Shown here: piece by piece, positions 54,668 through 63,637 of the stretch
How positions within the stretch are numbered: the stretch's first letter is position 1
Layout of the letters: each line of letters begins with the position of its first letter
From: RFSX01 sp964495785
GTDB taxonomy: Bacteria > Bacteroidota > Bacteroidia > Chitinophagales > Saprospiraceae
DNA length: 64,000 nt
NCBI GenBank assembly: GCA_964495785.1
Contig: CAZBXL010000010.1
Span: 1 to 64,000, forward strand
Direction: 5' to 3'
Translations under genes and position numbers: made by a program
Notes under the pieces: model-generated
Database searches by the model: none
The model's input: only the letters and a program-made list of their open reading frames with translations
Told to the model about the DNA's origin: nothing

Positions 54668-56149
54668 ATGTTATATAAAACATTAAAAATCACACTGTAC
54701 TTAGCTATCGCGTTGATTTACATAACATTACATTCTTGTCAAGACGATTCTGTATCTACAGATCTTAATATTCCATTACGATTTTCTTTAGATACACTGA
54801 CCTTTGATACCGTATTTACAGAAATTGGCTCTGCTACGAGATCTTTTAAAGTTTACAATGACTTAGATCAAGCAGTAATTATCAATAGTGTTCAGTTAGA
54901 TGATGTGTCTGGATTTTTCAGAATGAATGTAGATGGTACAGCAAGTGACATTGTGGAGAACGTAAGAATAGAAGCCAATGACAGCATATACATATTCGCA
55001 GAAGTTACAATAGATCCAGATATGGACATCAGTTCGAGTCCTTTTATCATTGAGAGATTTATCAACTTTACAGCTAATAATTCCGAATTTAATATCATGG
55101 TACAAGCGTGGGGCCAGAACGCTAACTACATCCCGAGTAATGAGAGCAAAGCGACAGTCAATGTCTTAGAATGTCCTTTTGGACAAGTCACTTGGGACGA
55201 TCCCAAGCCTTACGTAATATATGGCGCTTTACTAATAGATAACTGTGAGCTTATAATACCAGAAGGTACACAAATCTATGTTCATGGTGGAATAGCCATC
55301 ACTGAATTAGGAACATACAATGATGGTCTTGTTGTCTTATTAGAAAATGGAAAAATAACCAGTAATGGTACAGCTGAGAATCCGGTGACGATACAAACTG
55401 ATAGATTAGAAGAAGAATTTAGTGAAGTACAAGGACAGTGGTCAGGTATCCTGTGTACACCAGGTAGTGAAATAGTCTTATCGCATACCAGTATAGAAAA
55501 CTCCATAGTGGGTCTTTCGATAGACTCTACAGCTTCTGCGACCTTAGAATCATGTACCATTGCGCATACAGCTGGTAGTGCCATATCCGCATCCAATGGT
55601 AATATTACTGCAAACAATTCTCTGTTTTATAATAATGGATCATTTGGACTGAGTCTTAATTTTGGAGGATTATACAATTTCAGTTATTGTACTGTAGCTA
55701 ATTATAACAACCAAGACCAAGCAGTATTTTTAAATAACTTTAAATGTATTGTTCCTGACTGCAGTCAAGTGTTACCTAATCCATTACAAGCCAGATTCAG
55801 TAATTGTATTCTCGTAGGTAATGACGATGACGAAATAGCCTTAGCAGATATTACTGACGGTACAGAACCTGCATTTTTTGATTATGAATTAAATAATTGC
55901 ATCGTCATCGTTGACGACCTCTTAGATGCCGATGCGCATCCTAATTTCTTTAATAACTGTATTGATTGTATCAATGTAAACAGAACCGATTCTATATTTT
56001 TAAATCCGGACAATTTCGATTATAGGCTCGACACAACATCAGTCGCGATAGATATGGCCATCCCTATTAGTGGGATTACAACTGACATAATAGGTAATAG
56101 TCGGGAACCCAATACACCAGATATTGGCTGTTATGAATTTCTGAAATAA
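54668..56149 (+). CDS. Lipoprotein with parallel beta-helix fold
   Basis: This protein of 493 residues has a leader ending in lipobox ITLHSC. Residues about 30-165 form a beta-rich, choice-of-anchor-like region (FSLDTLTFDTVFTEIGSATR, FKVYNDLDQAVIINSVQLDD). Residues about 175-450 form a right-handed parallel beta-helix: short strand repeats such as IENSIVGLSIDSTASATLES and NITANNSLFYNNGSFG, as in proteins that bind or cleave polysaccharides, though no catalytic residues stand out. The C-terminal GNSREPNTPDIGCYEF is a frequent ending of this group. It is divergent from the glycosyltransferase operon and convergent with the MFS gene (6-base gap). A surface structural or carbohydrate-binding role is likely. 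Confidence 0.83.
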   Translation: MLYKTLKITLYLAIALIYITLHSCQDDSVSTDLNIPLRFSLDTLTFDTVFTEIGSATRSFKVYNDLDQAVIINSVQLDDVSGFFRMNVDGTASDIVENVRIEANDSIYIFAEVTIDPDMDISSSPFIIERFINFTANNSEFNIMVQAWGQNANYIPSNESKATVNVLECPFGQVTWDDPKPYVIYGALLIDNCELIIPEGTQIYVHGGIAITELGTYNDGLVVLLENGKITSNGTAENPVTIQTDRLEEEFSEVQGQWSGILCTPGSEIVLSHTSIENSIVGLSIDSTASATLESCTIAHTAGSAISASNGNITANNSLFYNNGSFGLSLNFGGLYNFSYCTVANYNNQDQAVFLNNFKCIVPDCSQVLPNPLQARFSNCILVGNDDDEIALADITDGTEPAFFDYELNNCIVIVDDLLDADAHPNFFNNCIDCINVNRTDSIFLNPDNFDYRLDTTSVAIDMAIPISGITTDIIGNSREPNTPDIGCYEFLK

Positions 56150-56155
56150 GCCTTC

Positions 56156-57454
56156 TTATAAAACTTCCGAATTCTCCGTATTATTAACATCCACCTTAGC
56201 TACTGCAAGAAAAATCAAACCAAGAATAAAGAATACAGTGGTGAACAAAACTGGGTGACGAAGATTACCTGTCAACTGACTTATGCCTCCGAATAAAAGT
56301 GTTCCCATCACTATAGAAAGAAAAGTAAGAACTTGATAAAAGCTAAAGTAAGTTGTCAAGGGCACATCAGGATCATCTATCATCTTAGAATAGGTAGACC
56401 TTGATAATGACTGAATACCTCCAAATACCAATCCTACAAAAATAGAAATGATATAAAACATCATTTTATCAACTACAAAAAAGGCAGCTATACAGATAAT
56501 AATCCAAATAACGAGCTGGATCATAAGAGAAACTTTATTTCCAAATTTATCTGAAACAAAAGCAAAAAGAAAAGCCCCTATTGCAGCCAAAAACTGAAGC
56601 AACAATATCAATGCAATGAGTTCACTACTACCAAATTCTAACTCTACTTTTGCAAATAAACTTGCGAGAAGTATAACGATATTAACACCAGCAATATAGA
56701 AAAAGTAGGATGTCAAAAATAAAACTTTTGACTTCTGCAATAATAATTTCTTACCTACAACCAGAACTTCTTCAAATCCTCTAAAGAAAACTTTTGAATC
56801 TACTTTTTTACTCAAGTCTGATGGTAATCTGCTGAATGGGATCATGGCAAATCCTATCCACCATACACCCACTAATAGAAATCCGATTCTGATAGGCAAC
56901 TGCTCACTTTCAAAACCTAAAGCTTCATGATATTGTATCATTCCCAGAATAGCTACAAGTAAAATTACAGAACCCACATACCCATATGCATATCCCTTGG
57001 CACTGACTTTGTCATGTTGATCATCAGTTGCGATATCAGGTAAGTAAGAATTATAAAACACCAAACTACTCCCAAAACCAACAGTACCTATAATGTATGC
57101 CGTCAATGCAAACACTGATCTATCTTGACTATCAAAGAAAAACAAAGCGATACATCCGAATGCTCCTAAGAATGTAAAGAACTTTAAGAATGACTTACGT
57201 CGACCACTGTAATCTGCTATGCCAGATAAGAAAGGCAATAGCAATGCAATAAGCAAATAAGCTATAGATATAGAAAAAGAATAGACAGAATCTCGTGCTA
57301 AGTCACCACCGAAAATACGAAATGTCTCAGGAGCCATCACGACAAAGAAGGGCGGAAAAACAGCAGTGGATATCACTAAGTTAAATGCAGAATTAGCCCA
57401 ATCGTAAAATGCCCAACCTGTAACTATTTTCTTATCATTCTTTATATAGTCCAT
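56156..57454 (-). CDS. MFS transporter, UMF1 (Atg22-like) family
   Basis: This inner-membrane protein of 432 residues has 12 predicted helices. The N-terminal VTGWAFYDWANSAFNLVIST is the signature of UMF1/Atg22-like transporters, and LPFLSGIADYSGRRKSFLKF is the MFS loop 2-3 motif, with a related VSDKFGNKVSL after helix 8. Yeast Atg22 exports amino acids from the vacuole; bacterial members have no firm substrate. The gene is monocistronic, with its stop 6 bases from the convergent lipoprotein gene. Confidence 0.9.
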   Translation of the reverse strand: MDYIKNDKKIVTGWAFYDWANSAFNLVISTAVFPPFFVVMAPETFRIFGGDLARDSVYSFSISIAYLLIALLLPFLSGIADYSGRRKSFLKFFTFLGAFGCIALFFFDSQDRSVFALTAYIIGTVGFGSSLVFYNSYLPDIATDDQHDKVSAKGYAYGYVGSVILLVAILGMIQYHEALGFESEQLPIRIGFLLVGVWWIGFAMIPFSRLPSDLSKKVDSKVFFRGFEEVLVVGKKLLLQKSKVLFLTSYFFYIAGVNIVILLASLFAKVELEFGSSELIALILLLQFLAAIGAFLFAFVSDKFGNKVSLMIQLVIWIIICIAAFFVVDKMMFYIISIFVGLVFGGIQSLSRSTYSKMIDDPDVPLTTYFSFYQVLTFLSIVMGTLLFGGISQLTGNLRHPVLFTTVFFILGLIFLAVAKVDVNNTENSEVL

Positions 57455-57623
57455 ACATAATTATATATCAGCAAATTAGTCAAAAAATTATGCATTGAGG
57501 ACTCTATTATATCTCTACTTATCAGATATTCTAATTTTAAAATTAATTTTGAACCTATCAGAGACTATTTTATGTGGCTGCTATCAGATTATCACGTCTC
57601 AATAATAACATTTTAAATCAAAT

Positions 57624-58499
57624 ATGAATATCGTAATTCTATCAAGAAATCCAGCACTCTACAGTACTCAGAGTCTGGCACGAGCTGCACGACTAAGACA
57701 TCATTATGTAAGAATAATTGATTACAATAATTGTGACCTAATCATAGAAGAGAATAACATCGTGGTATCTTATCATGGTCAGATACTCGAGGACATAGAT
57801 GCCATCATTCCAAGAATAGGATCAAGCTACACCAATTATGGGGCAGCTGTTATAAGACAGTTTGAACAGAAAGGCATCTTCACAACTTTAAGTTCTGATG
57901 CATTACTCAAGGCAAGAGATAAGTTAAGTTGCTCTCAATTGCTTGCATCTAAAGGCTTAGCTGTACCTAAGACCATTGTATCTAATAACAGTATAATCTA
58001 TAACCACCTCATTCAAAAATTTGATCAAGATAAGATTGTCATAAAACTGATTAACGGAACGCATGGCATCGGTGTTATACTTGCTGACAAGCATAGACAA
58101 GCTGAATCTATCTTAGAAGCATTTAATAAAAATAATCAGAAATCACTGATGCAAGAATTTATACAAGAAGCTGATGGAAGTGACATTAGAATATTAGTAG
58201 TCGATGGTGAAGTTGTAGGTTCTATGAAGAGACAAGCTAGAGAAGGAGAATTTAGATCTAATCTGCATAGAGGCGGAAGTTCTAAAGTAGAGCCTATATC
58301 AGATAAAGAAAAAGAAATAGCTCTAAAAGCTGTCAATTATCTTGGGTTAAAAATTGCAGGTGTGGACATGCTTAGATCTAATAGAGGCCCACTCATTTTA
58401 GAGGTAAATGCATCGCCTGGATTAGAAGGTATCGAGACTACAACACGTATAGACATAGCAGGTAAGATCATCGCATTTATAGAAAGGGGTATTTCTTAA
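57624..58499 (+). CDS. rimK: ATP-grasp ligase RimK (S6 glutamate ligase type)
   Basis: RimK adds glutamate residues to the C-terminus of ribosomal protein S6 in E. coli. This 291-residue protein has the RimK N-domain (VILSRNPALYSTQSLARAA), the segment DAIIPRIGSSYTNYGAAVIR, ATP-grasp elements (KLINGTHGIGVILA; MQEFIQEADGSDIRILVV; RREG-like QAREGEFRSNLHRGG) and the metal-binding end (LILEVNASPGLEGIE). All catalytic residues appear intact. It is followed 12 bases later by an aspartoacylase-type gene, the pairing known in Bacteroidota and Proteobacteria as rimK-rimB. Confidence 0.93.
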   Translation: MNIVILSRNPALYSTQSLARAARLRHHYVRIIDYNNCDLIIEENNIVVSYHGQILEDIDAIIPRIGSSYTNYGAAVIRQFEQKGIFTTLSSDALLKARDKLSCSQLLASKGLAVPKTIVSNNSIIYNHLIQKFDQDKIVIKLINGTHGIGVILADKHRQAESILEAFNKNNQKSLMQEFIQEADGSDIRILVVDGEVVGSMKRQAREGEFRSNLHRGGSSKVEPISDKEKEIALKAVNYLGLKIAGVDMLRSNRGPLILEVNASPGLEGIETTTRIDIAGKIIAFIERGIS

Positions 58500-58511
58500 T
58501 TATTAGATAAT

Positions 58512-59477
58512 ATGAAAAAAATTAAGAAATTAGATATTGCGAATCAAAGTTTTTTGGAGGGTGAAAGTGCTCAGTTAAAAATACGAGTCGGAAGATTAAC
58601 AGCAGGAAATCTTATATACGTACAAGGACACGTTTATAGATCTAAAAAAGCAGGTCCTACTACCCTATTACTAGCCGGCGTGCATGGTGATGAGATCAAT
58701 GGCATAGAGACGATCAGAAGAATTATGGATCAGAATGTCCTAGAAGAAGTTATATCTGGGACCGTAATTGTCGTGCCAATAGTTAACGTTTTTGGGTTTA
58801 TTAATTCTGATAGATATGTGCCCGATGGTAAAGACGTCAATAGAAGTTTTCCTGGCTCACTTAATGGCTCCTTAGCCTCACGTATTGCTCGTACATTGAC
58901 TAAATATTTATTCCCTATTGTAGATTACATTATTGATTTCCATACGGGTGGTGATTTCAGATATAATTACCCTCAGATCCGATATACAAAAGGCAGTACA
59001 GAATCAAAAAAACTAGCTGAGGTTTTTCATGCACCTTATACAATCGCTACTCGTAATATATCTAAGTCGCTAAGAAAAACTGCTCATAACATGGGCATCA
59101 CCTCAATAGTATTTGAAGGAGGAGAATCAATAAGAATTAATCCCGAAGTCATCACTTCAGGTATTGAAGGCGTATTGAGATGTCTTCATCATTTGGGTCA
59201 TATCACAGATAGATATGTACATTCTCCTGACTACGATAATATTATTATTGAAAAAACCTCATGGAGAAGAGCAAAAACCTCAGGCATACTTATTAAGAAT
59301 AAAGTTTCTGGAGACTACGTCAAAAAAGGCACTATACTGGGCACTATTAACGATCCATACGGAAGAGAATCTAATCCTATTATTGCTTCAATGTCAGGTC
59401 ATATCATAGGTCACAATAATGCTTCATTAGTCAATTATGGAGATGCGGTATTTCATATAGGAGCAGAAAAGAAATAA
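58512..59477 (+). CDS. Succinylglutamate desuccinylase/aspartoacylase-family zinc hydrolase (RimB-like)
   Basis: This protein of 321 residues of the M14-like aspartoacylase family carries zinc ligands in LLLAGVHGDEINGIET (His, Glu) and in IIDFHTGGDFRYN, with the arginine motif DVNRSFPGSL and a late Glu in SIVFEGGESI. The C-terminal ~80 residues form a barrel-like domain (GILIKNKVSGDYVKKGTILG). In other bacteria such genes sit next to rimK and may remove or edit the added glutamates, a role inferred here from the 12-base spacing to rimK. Alternatively it acts on N-acyl amino acids. Confidence 0.88.
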   Translation: MKKIKKLDIANQSFLEGESAQLKIRVGRLTAGNLIYVQGHVYRSKKAGPTTLLLAGVHGDEINGIETIRRIMDQNVLEEVISGTVIVVPIVNVFGFINSDRYVPDGKDVNRSFPGSLNGSLASRIARTLTKYLFPIVDYIIDFHTGGDFRYNYPQIRYTKGSTESKKLAEVFHAPYTIATRNISKSLRKTAHNMGITSIVFEGGESIRINPEVITSGIEGVLRCLHHLGHITDRYVHSPDYDNIIIEKTSWRRAKTSGILIKNKVSGDYVKKGTILGTINDPYGRESNPIIASMSGHIIGHNNASLVNYGDAVFHIGAEKK

Positions 59478-59549
59478 ATCTAAATGAAAAGTTTGCTGTA
59501 AGCTAAATAATCATATGTTGAAAATTAATAATATGTTTATTTTTATCCT

Positions 59550-61001
59550 ATGAGATATCTATCATTCATCTTATTAGTTTGTTGCATCCAAAATGTACTC
59601 GCTCAATCAACCGAACATAAACTTCAATCAATAGTTGATCGACAGTTGGGGTACTCTGAGTTTGATCATGCTAATGTTACATTGACTTTATTAGATATTG
59701 AATCAAAAAAAATATTAGCATCTCATCGTCCTGATAAAGTTCTTGTTCCGGCATCCTCACTAAAGCTATTAACTACTCTTACAGGTATTAAAATCTTAGG
59801 TTCTGAATTTAAATTTAAGACGGGACTTTATTATAGTGGGTCCATTGACGATCAGGGTGTATTGAATGGTGACCTTATTATAGTAGGCGGAGGTGACCCC
59901 ACATTAGGCAGCTCGTCCTATGACGGTTATCCTAATTTTAATGCCTTGCTCGCTTCTATTGTCAATGCTGTCAAGAACCAAAACATTAATTGTATAAATG
60001 GACTTGTAATTGTAGATGAATCTGTTTTTGATAGTTACCCTATCGCTCCTACTTGGCAATGGAATGATCTCGGTAATTATTATGCAAGTGGTGCATGGGG
60101 AATTAATGTCAATGAAAATCAATATTTCATTCACTTTTCTAACCGTGATATCATCGGAAGGCAACCAAAAATATCAAATGTATACCCAAACGTCCCTCAA
60201 TTAAAATTATCTAATGAAGTGTTAGTAGATAGCGCAGGGACTGGTGATCAAGCATATATCTTTGGAGGTCCATATAACTATGATAAGCGAATAGTCGGGA
60301 CTATTCCGCAAGGAAGTACTCGATTTACTATAAAGGGTTCTATCCCTGATCCACCTACATTCTTAGCTTTTCATGTAAGAAGAAGTTTAGAGTTGGACAA
60401 TATACAAAGCGCTGGAAGCAAAAGTGTATTCTTACCTTATAATAAGAAAAAGCAATTGATCAAAGAGTATGATTCTCCTCCGCTGAAAAAAATCGTCATA
60501 AGAGCCAATGAAAAAAGTGACAATCTGTATACCGAAGCCATCCTAAAGATAATAGGTCTCAAGAAAAGAGGTCAAGGAAGTGGTCAGAATGGTATTAATA
60601 TCGTCAAAAAGCAAATGAAAAAATATGGTGTACAACCTAAGAATGTCTTACTACATGATGGCAGTGGGCTCTCAGCTAGAAATAACATATCCTCACAGGC
60701 GATGGCCACTTTCTTAACTAATATTGCTAAAGAAGAAACTATCGATAGTGTAACTCAATATATTCCGAAGGCAGGCATTAATGGAACTGTCAGAGGAATG
60801 CTTAAAGGAAGTCGTGCAGTCGGTCATGTCTGGCTCAAAAGCGGAAGCATGGAAGGCATACAATCGTACTCTGGTTATATACAAGGAAAATCGGGACGGT
60901 GGATGAGCTTTTGTGTCATAGTCAATGGTTTCTCAGTTGAATCCTCAGTAATAAGATCAAGATTAGATAAATTGATCAGAGACGTATACACATCAAGTTG
61001 A
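59550..61001 (+). CDS. dacB: D-alanyl-D-alanine carboxypeptidase/endopeptidase (PBP4, family S13)
   Basis: DacB trims or cleaves peptidoglycan stem peptides in the periplasm. The protein of 483 residues has a signal peptide (cleavage near VLA-QSTEHK). The penicillin-binding motifs are in order: SxxK as VPASSLKLLTT (about residue 68), SxN as KSDNLYTEAILK, and KTG-type as WLKSGSMEGIQSYSG. The region between the first two is the large insert typical of class C PBPs (VIVGGGDPTLGSS). The end VSFCVIVNGF-like segment is normal for S13. The stop overlaps the upstream-most possible start of the next gene. Confidence 0.94.
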   Translation: MRYLSFILLVCCIQNVLAQSTEHKLQSIVDRQLGYSEFDHANVTLTLLDIESKKILASHRPDKVLVPASSLKLLTTLTGIKILGSEFKFKTGLYYSGSIDDQGVLNGDLIIVGGGDPTLGSSSYDGYPNFNALLASIVNAVKNQNINCINGLVIVDESVFDSYPIAPTWQWNDLGNYYASGAWGINVNENQYFIHFSNRDIIGRQPKISNVYPNVPQLKLSNEVLVDSAGTGDQAYIFGGPYNYDKRIVGTIPQGSTRFTIKGSIPDPPTFLAFHVRRSLELDNIQSAGSKSVFLPYNKKKQLIKEYDSPPLKKIVIRANEKSDNLYTEAILKIIGLKKRGQGSGQNGINIVKKQMKKYGVQPKNVLLHDGSGLSARNNISSQAMATFLTNIAKEETIDSVTQYIPKAGINGTVRGMLKGSRAVGHVWLKSGSMEGIQSYSGYIQGKSGRWMSFCVIVNGFSVESSVIRSRLDKLIRDVYTSS

Positions 61002-61030
61002 TAAAAACATTAATTTTATTAGCGAAATAT

Positions 61031-61732
61031 ATGATTCATATAAGATTACTATATACATCCCTTATAATCAGTTTACTCCTGGTAGCTTGTAAGCCTGATA
61101 GTCCAAACCAATCTACACCACCAATAGACGAAAAAATCACCACCGACGAAGTAACCAGACCTAATTCACAAAACTCTGAACCACAAAGAGCTTACTGGCA
61201 AAAGCCAGATCTGGTTATGGAAAAATTAGGCAATCTGGAAGATGATATTATTGCTGACATAGGGGCCGGGATGGGATATTTTTCATTTGAATTATCAAAG
61301 AGAAAAGCTAAGAAAGTCATCGCAATCGATATAGATGATGAAATGATCAAAGCCTTAAATTTCTTCAAGAACTTAATGGAAGAAAAGGAAAGTAATTTCA
61401 GTGAAAGATTTGAGGTTAGACAAGCAACACAAGATGATCCAAATCTCAAGGAGGGTGAGGTTGACATTATACTCATAGTCAATACAATTGCTTATCTATA
61501 TCCTAAAGTAACCTATCTAAAAAATCTAAGAACCAAACTCAGAGAAGGAGGAAAAATCGTCATTGTAGATTTCAAGACTAAAAAAATACCTGACTATGTC
61601 AATGCGCCACCTTATGAGAATAGAGAGTACCTACATCTCGTAGAAGAAGATCTCGAAAAATCAGGGTACAGCAATATCGTATCTGATGATACAACATTAG
61701 AATTTCAATATATAGTTATCGCAGAGAAGTAA
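61031..61732 (+). CDS. Lipid-anchored SAM-dependent methyltransferase-like protein
   Basis: This protein of 233 residues from the ATG at 61031 has a signal peptide and a clear lipobox (IISLLLVAC), then an acidic Pro/Ser linker. The body is a class I methyltransferase fold: motif I ADIGAGMGYFSFELS, post-I VIAIDIDDEMI, motif II-like VDIILIVNTIAYLYP and motif III-like LREGGKIVIVDFKTK. A TTG at 60998 could extend it by 11 residues, but the ATG gives the normal lipoprotein leader. A methyltransferase outside the cytosol is odd, because S-adenosylmethionine is not expected there; I recall similar exported proteins in other bacteria with no known activity. It lies just after dacB and converges on purA. 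Confidence 0.82.
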   Translation: MIHIRLLYTSLIISLLLVACKPDSPNQSTPPIDEKITTDEVTRPNSQNSEPQRAYWQKPDLVMEKLGNLEDDIIADIGAGMGYFSFELSKRKAKKVIAIDIDDEMIKALNFFKNLMEEKESNFSERFEVRQATQDDPNLKEGEVDIILIVNTIAYLYPKVTYLKNLRTKLREGGKIVIVDFKTKKIPDYVNAPPYENREYLHLVEEDLEKSGYSNIVSDDTTLEFQYIVIAEK

Positions 61733-61741
61733 GCGCTCGAA

Positions 61742-63019
61742 TTAAGTTACGTCTTCTCTAATGATTAGGCTTTCACGTTCGGGGCCAGTACTTATCATCA
61801 TGATCGGAACACCAAGTGTCTCCTCAAGAAATGCAATATAATCTTTTGCCTTAGCAGGTAGAGCATCGTAATCACTTACTGTATTAGTATCTGAACACCA
61901 GCCATCAATAGATTTATACTGCGGAACAAGATCTGTATCCGTCAGATCATAAGGTAGCTGCTCCGTCATCTGACCATTAATCTTATAGTGAGTGGCAGCT
62001 TGTATTTCTTTAAATTCATTGAGACAATCTAACTTCGTAACACATAAGTGTGTTACCCCACTGAGCATAATCGTATACTTTAATTGAGGAAGATCTACCC
62101 ATCCTGTACGTCGAGGTCTACCCGTCGTTGCCCCAAACTCAGCTCCTATCTTTCTAAGCTCCTCTCCTATTTCATTATCTTGTTCTGTAGGAAAAGGCCC
62201 AGAGCCTACTCTCGTACAATATGATTTAAATATTCCAAAGACTTTACCTATATGCTGAGGCGCAAGTCCTAATCCTACGCATACTCCACTTGTAAGTGTA
62301 TTCGATGAAGTTACAAAAGGATAAGTACCGTAATCAATATCCAACATTGAACCCTGTGCTCCTTCCGCAAGGATAGATTTCCCTTCTTTTATCGCTTGAT
62401 TGATGTAATAGCTACAGTCTATCTGCTTTAATTGCTTAATAAACTCAAGACTCTCAAACCATGCATCCTCTTGCTCCTTAATATCAAATTCTACTGAAGG
62501 ATATATCTTACCTAACTCAATATGCTTATTTTTCAGATCATTATAGCGTGTCATGAATGAATCAGAATCTATATCACCCATACGCAATCCGTTACGACCT
62601 GTCTTATCCATATAAGTAGGACCGATCCCTCTTAATGTGGAGCCTATTTTCTTTTTACCTTTTGAAGCTTCTGAGGCTGCGTCTAAGAATCTATGTGTAG
62701 GTAAGATCAGGTGAGCTTTTCGAGCAACCATTATATTAGAAGTATCGACTCCTAATTTTTGTAGTGCCTTAAGCTCTCTCGCTAAAACTATGGGATCGAT
62801 AACTACTCCATTACCGATGACATTGATAACATCTTTTCTGAATACGCCAGAAGGTATCGTATGAAGTACATGTTTTTGATCACCTATAATGATGGTATGA
62901 CCTGCATTAGGCCCTCCTTGGAATCTTGCAATAATATCGTAATCATTAGCAAGGTAGTCTACAATCTTTCCTTTGCCCTCATCTCCCCACTGTAGACCTA
63001 ATAATACATCAACAGACAT
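61742..63019 (-). CDS. purA: Adenylosuccinate synthetase
   Basis: PurA joins IMP and aspartate with GTP hydrolysis in AMP synthesis. The 425 residues show the GTP loop LLGLQWGDEGKGKIVDYL, the IMP-binding AGHTIIIGDQKHVLHTIPSG, GNGVVIDP, a SEASKGKKKIGSTLRGIGPT segment, GAQGSMLDIDYGTYPFVTSS, and TTGRPRRTGWVDL. It is complete and normal in length. It is on the minus strand with a 9-base gap to the convergent methyltransferase stop. rbfA lies upstream. Confidence 0.97.
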   Translation of the reverse strand: MSVDVLLGLQWGDEGKGKIVDYLANDYDIIARFQGGPNAGHTIIIGDQKHVLHTIPSGVFRKDVINVIGNGVVIDPIVLARELKALQKLGVDTSNIMVARKAHLILPTHRFLDAASEASKGKKKIGSTLRGIGPTYMDKTGRNGLRMGDIDSDSFMTRYNDLKNKHIELGKIYPSVEFDIKEQEDAWFESLEFIKQLKQIDCSYYINQAIKEGKSILAEGAQGSMLDIDYGTYPFVTSSNTLTSGVCVGLGLAPQHIGKVFGIFKSYCTRVGSGPFPTEQDNEIGEELRKIGAEFGATTGRPRRTGWVDLPQLKYTIMLSGVTHLCVTKLDCLNEFKEIQAATHYKINGQMTEQLPYDLTDTDLVPQYKSIDGWCSDTNTVSDYDALPAKAKDYIAFLEETLGVPIMMISTGPERESLIIREDVT

Positions 63020-63100
63020 ATTCTATTTTTAGGTAGGTTATTTAAAACCTAAAATTAGAAAAACCTTTCATATTTGTTATATAATAAAAGATTATTATAT

Positions 63101-63472
63101 CTACTCTTCTTCACCCATGCCTCCATTAGCCCTTAGATTATTGAGTAATCTATCTACTTTAAACATTTCGTCAAGCGTATCATCTCTGTAGAATGCTATT
63201 TCTGGGACTCTTCTTATATGTTTTCTGACTCTATGAGCCAAATTTTTCTTGAGATGATGGACATTATCATTGATCTTTTTAATTACACCATCTTTATCTG
63301 GAGTATTGTATATACTGAGATATATCTTAGCCATACTTATATCTGGTGTTACTTGTACTGATGTCACGGTAACGAATGATGAGCCATATATATAACTTCC
63401 TTCAGAAAGCAGTACCGAACTAAAATGCCTTCTTATTGTTTCTGCTGTCTGCTTCTGCCTTTTAGATTCCAT
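63101..63472 (-). CDS. rbfA: Ribosome-binding factor A
   Basis: RbfA helps 30S maturation by acting on the 5' end of 16S rRNA. The protein is 123 residues from the ATG at 63472 (a TTG directly before it also opens the frame). The KH-like fold is seen in RQKQTAETIRRHFSSVLL, VTSVQVTPDISMAKIYLSIY, HRVRKHIRRVPEIAFYRDDT and DRLLNNLRANG. The length fits the family. It is divergent from recG. Confidence 0.94.
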   Translation of the reverse strand: MESKRQKQTAETIRRHFSSVLLSEGSYIYGSSFVTVTSVQVTPDISMAKIYLSIYNTPDKDGVIKKINDNVHHLKKNLAHRVRKHIRRVPEIAFYRDDTLDEMFKVDRLLNNLRANGGMGEEE

Positions 63473-63637
63473 CAATTAGCCAAATTATAATTTACAAAAA
63501 GGATTATATTCAAAAATGCAGATGTACTAACTATAATCTTTAGCTAATCAATAAATATTGATCTATCTTTTAGTATATCTTTATTTTCTCATATAAAGTT
63601 ACGAATAATTAAATGTCAGAATAGTATCTCTTATTGT

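Noticed and set aside
54892..55617. Minus-strand frames within the beta-helix lipoprotein gene
   Set aside because: Several mutually overlapping shadows, none with a recognisable domain.
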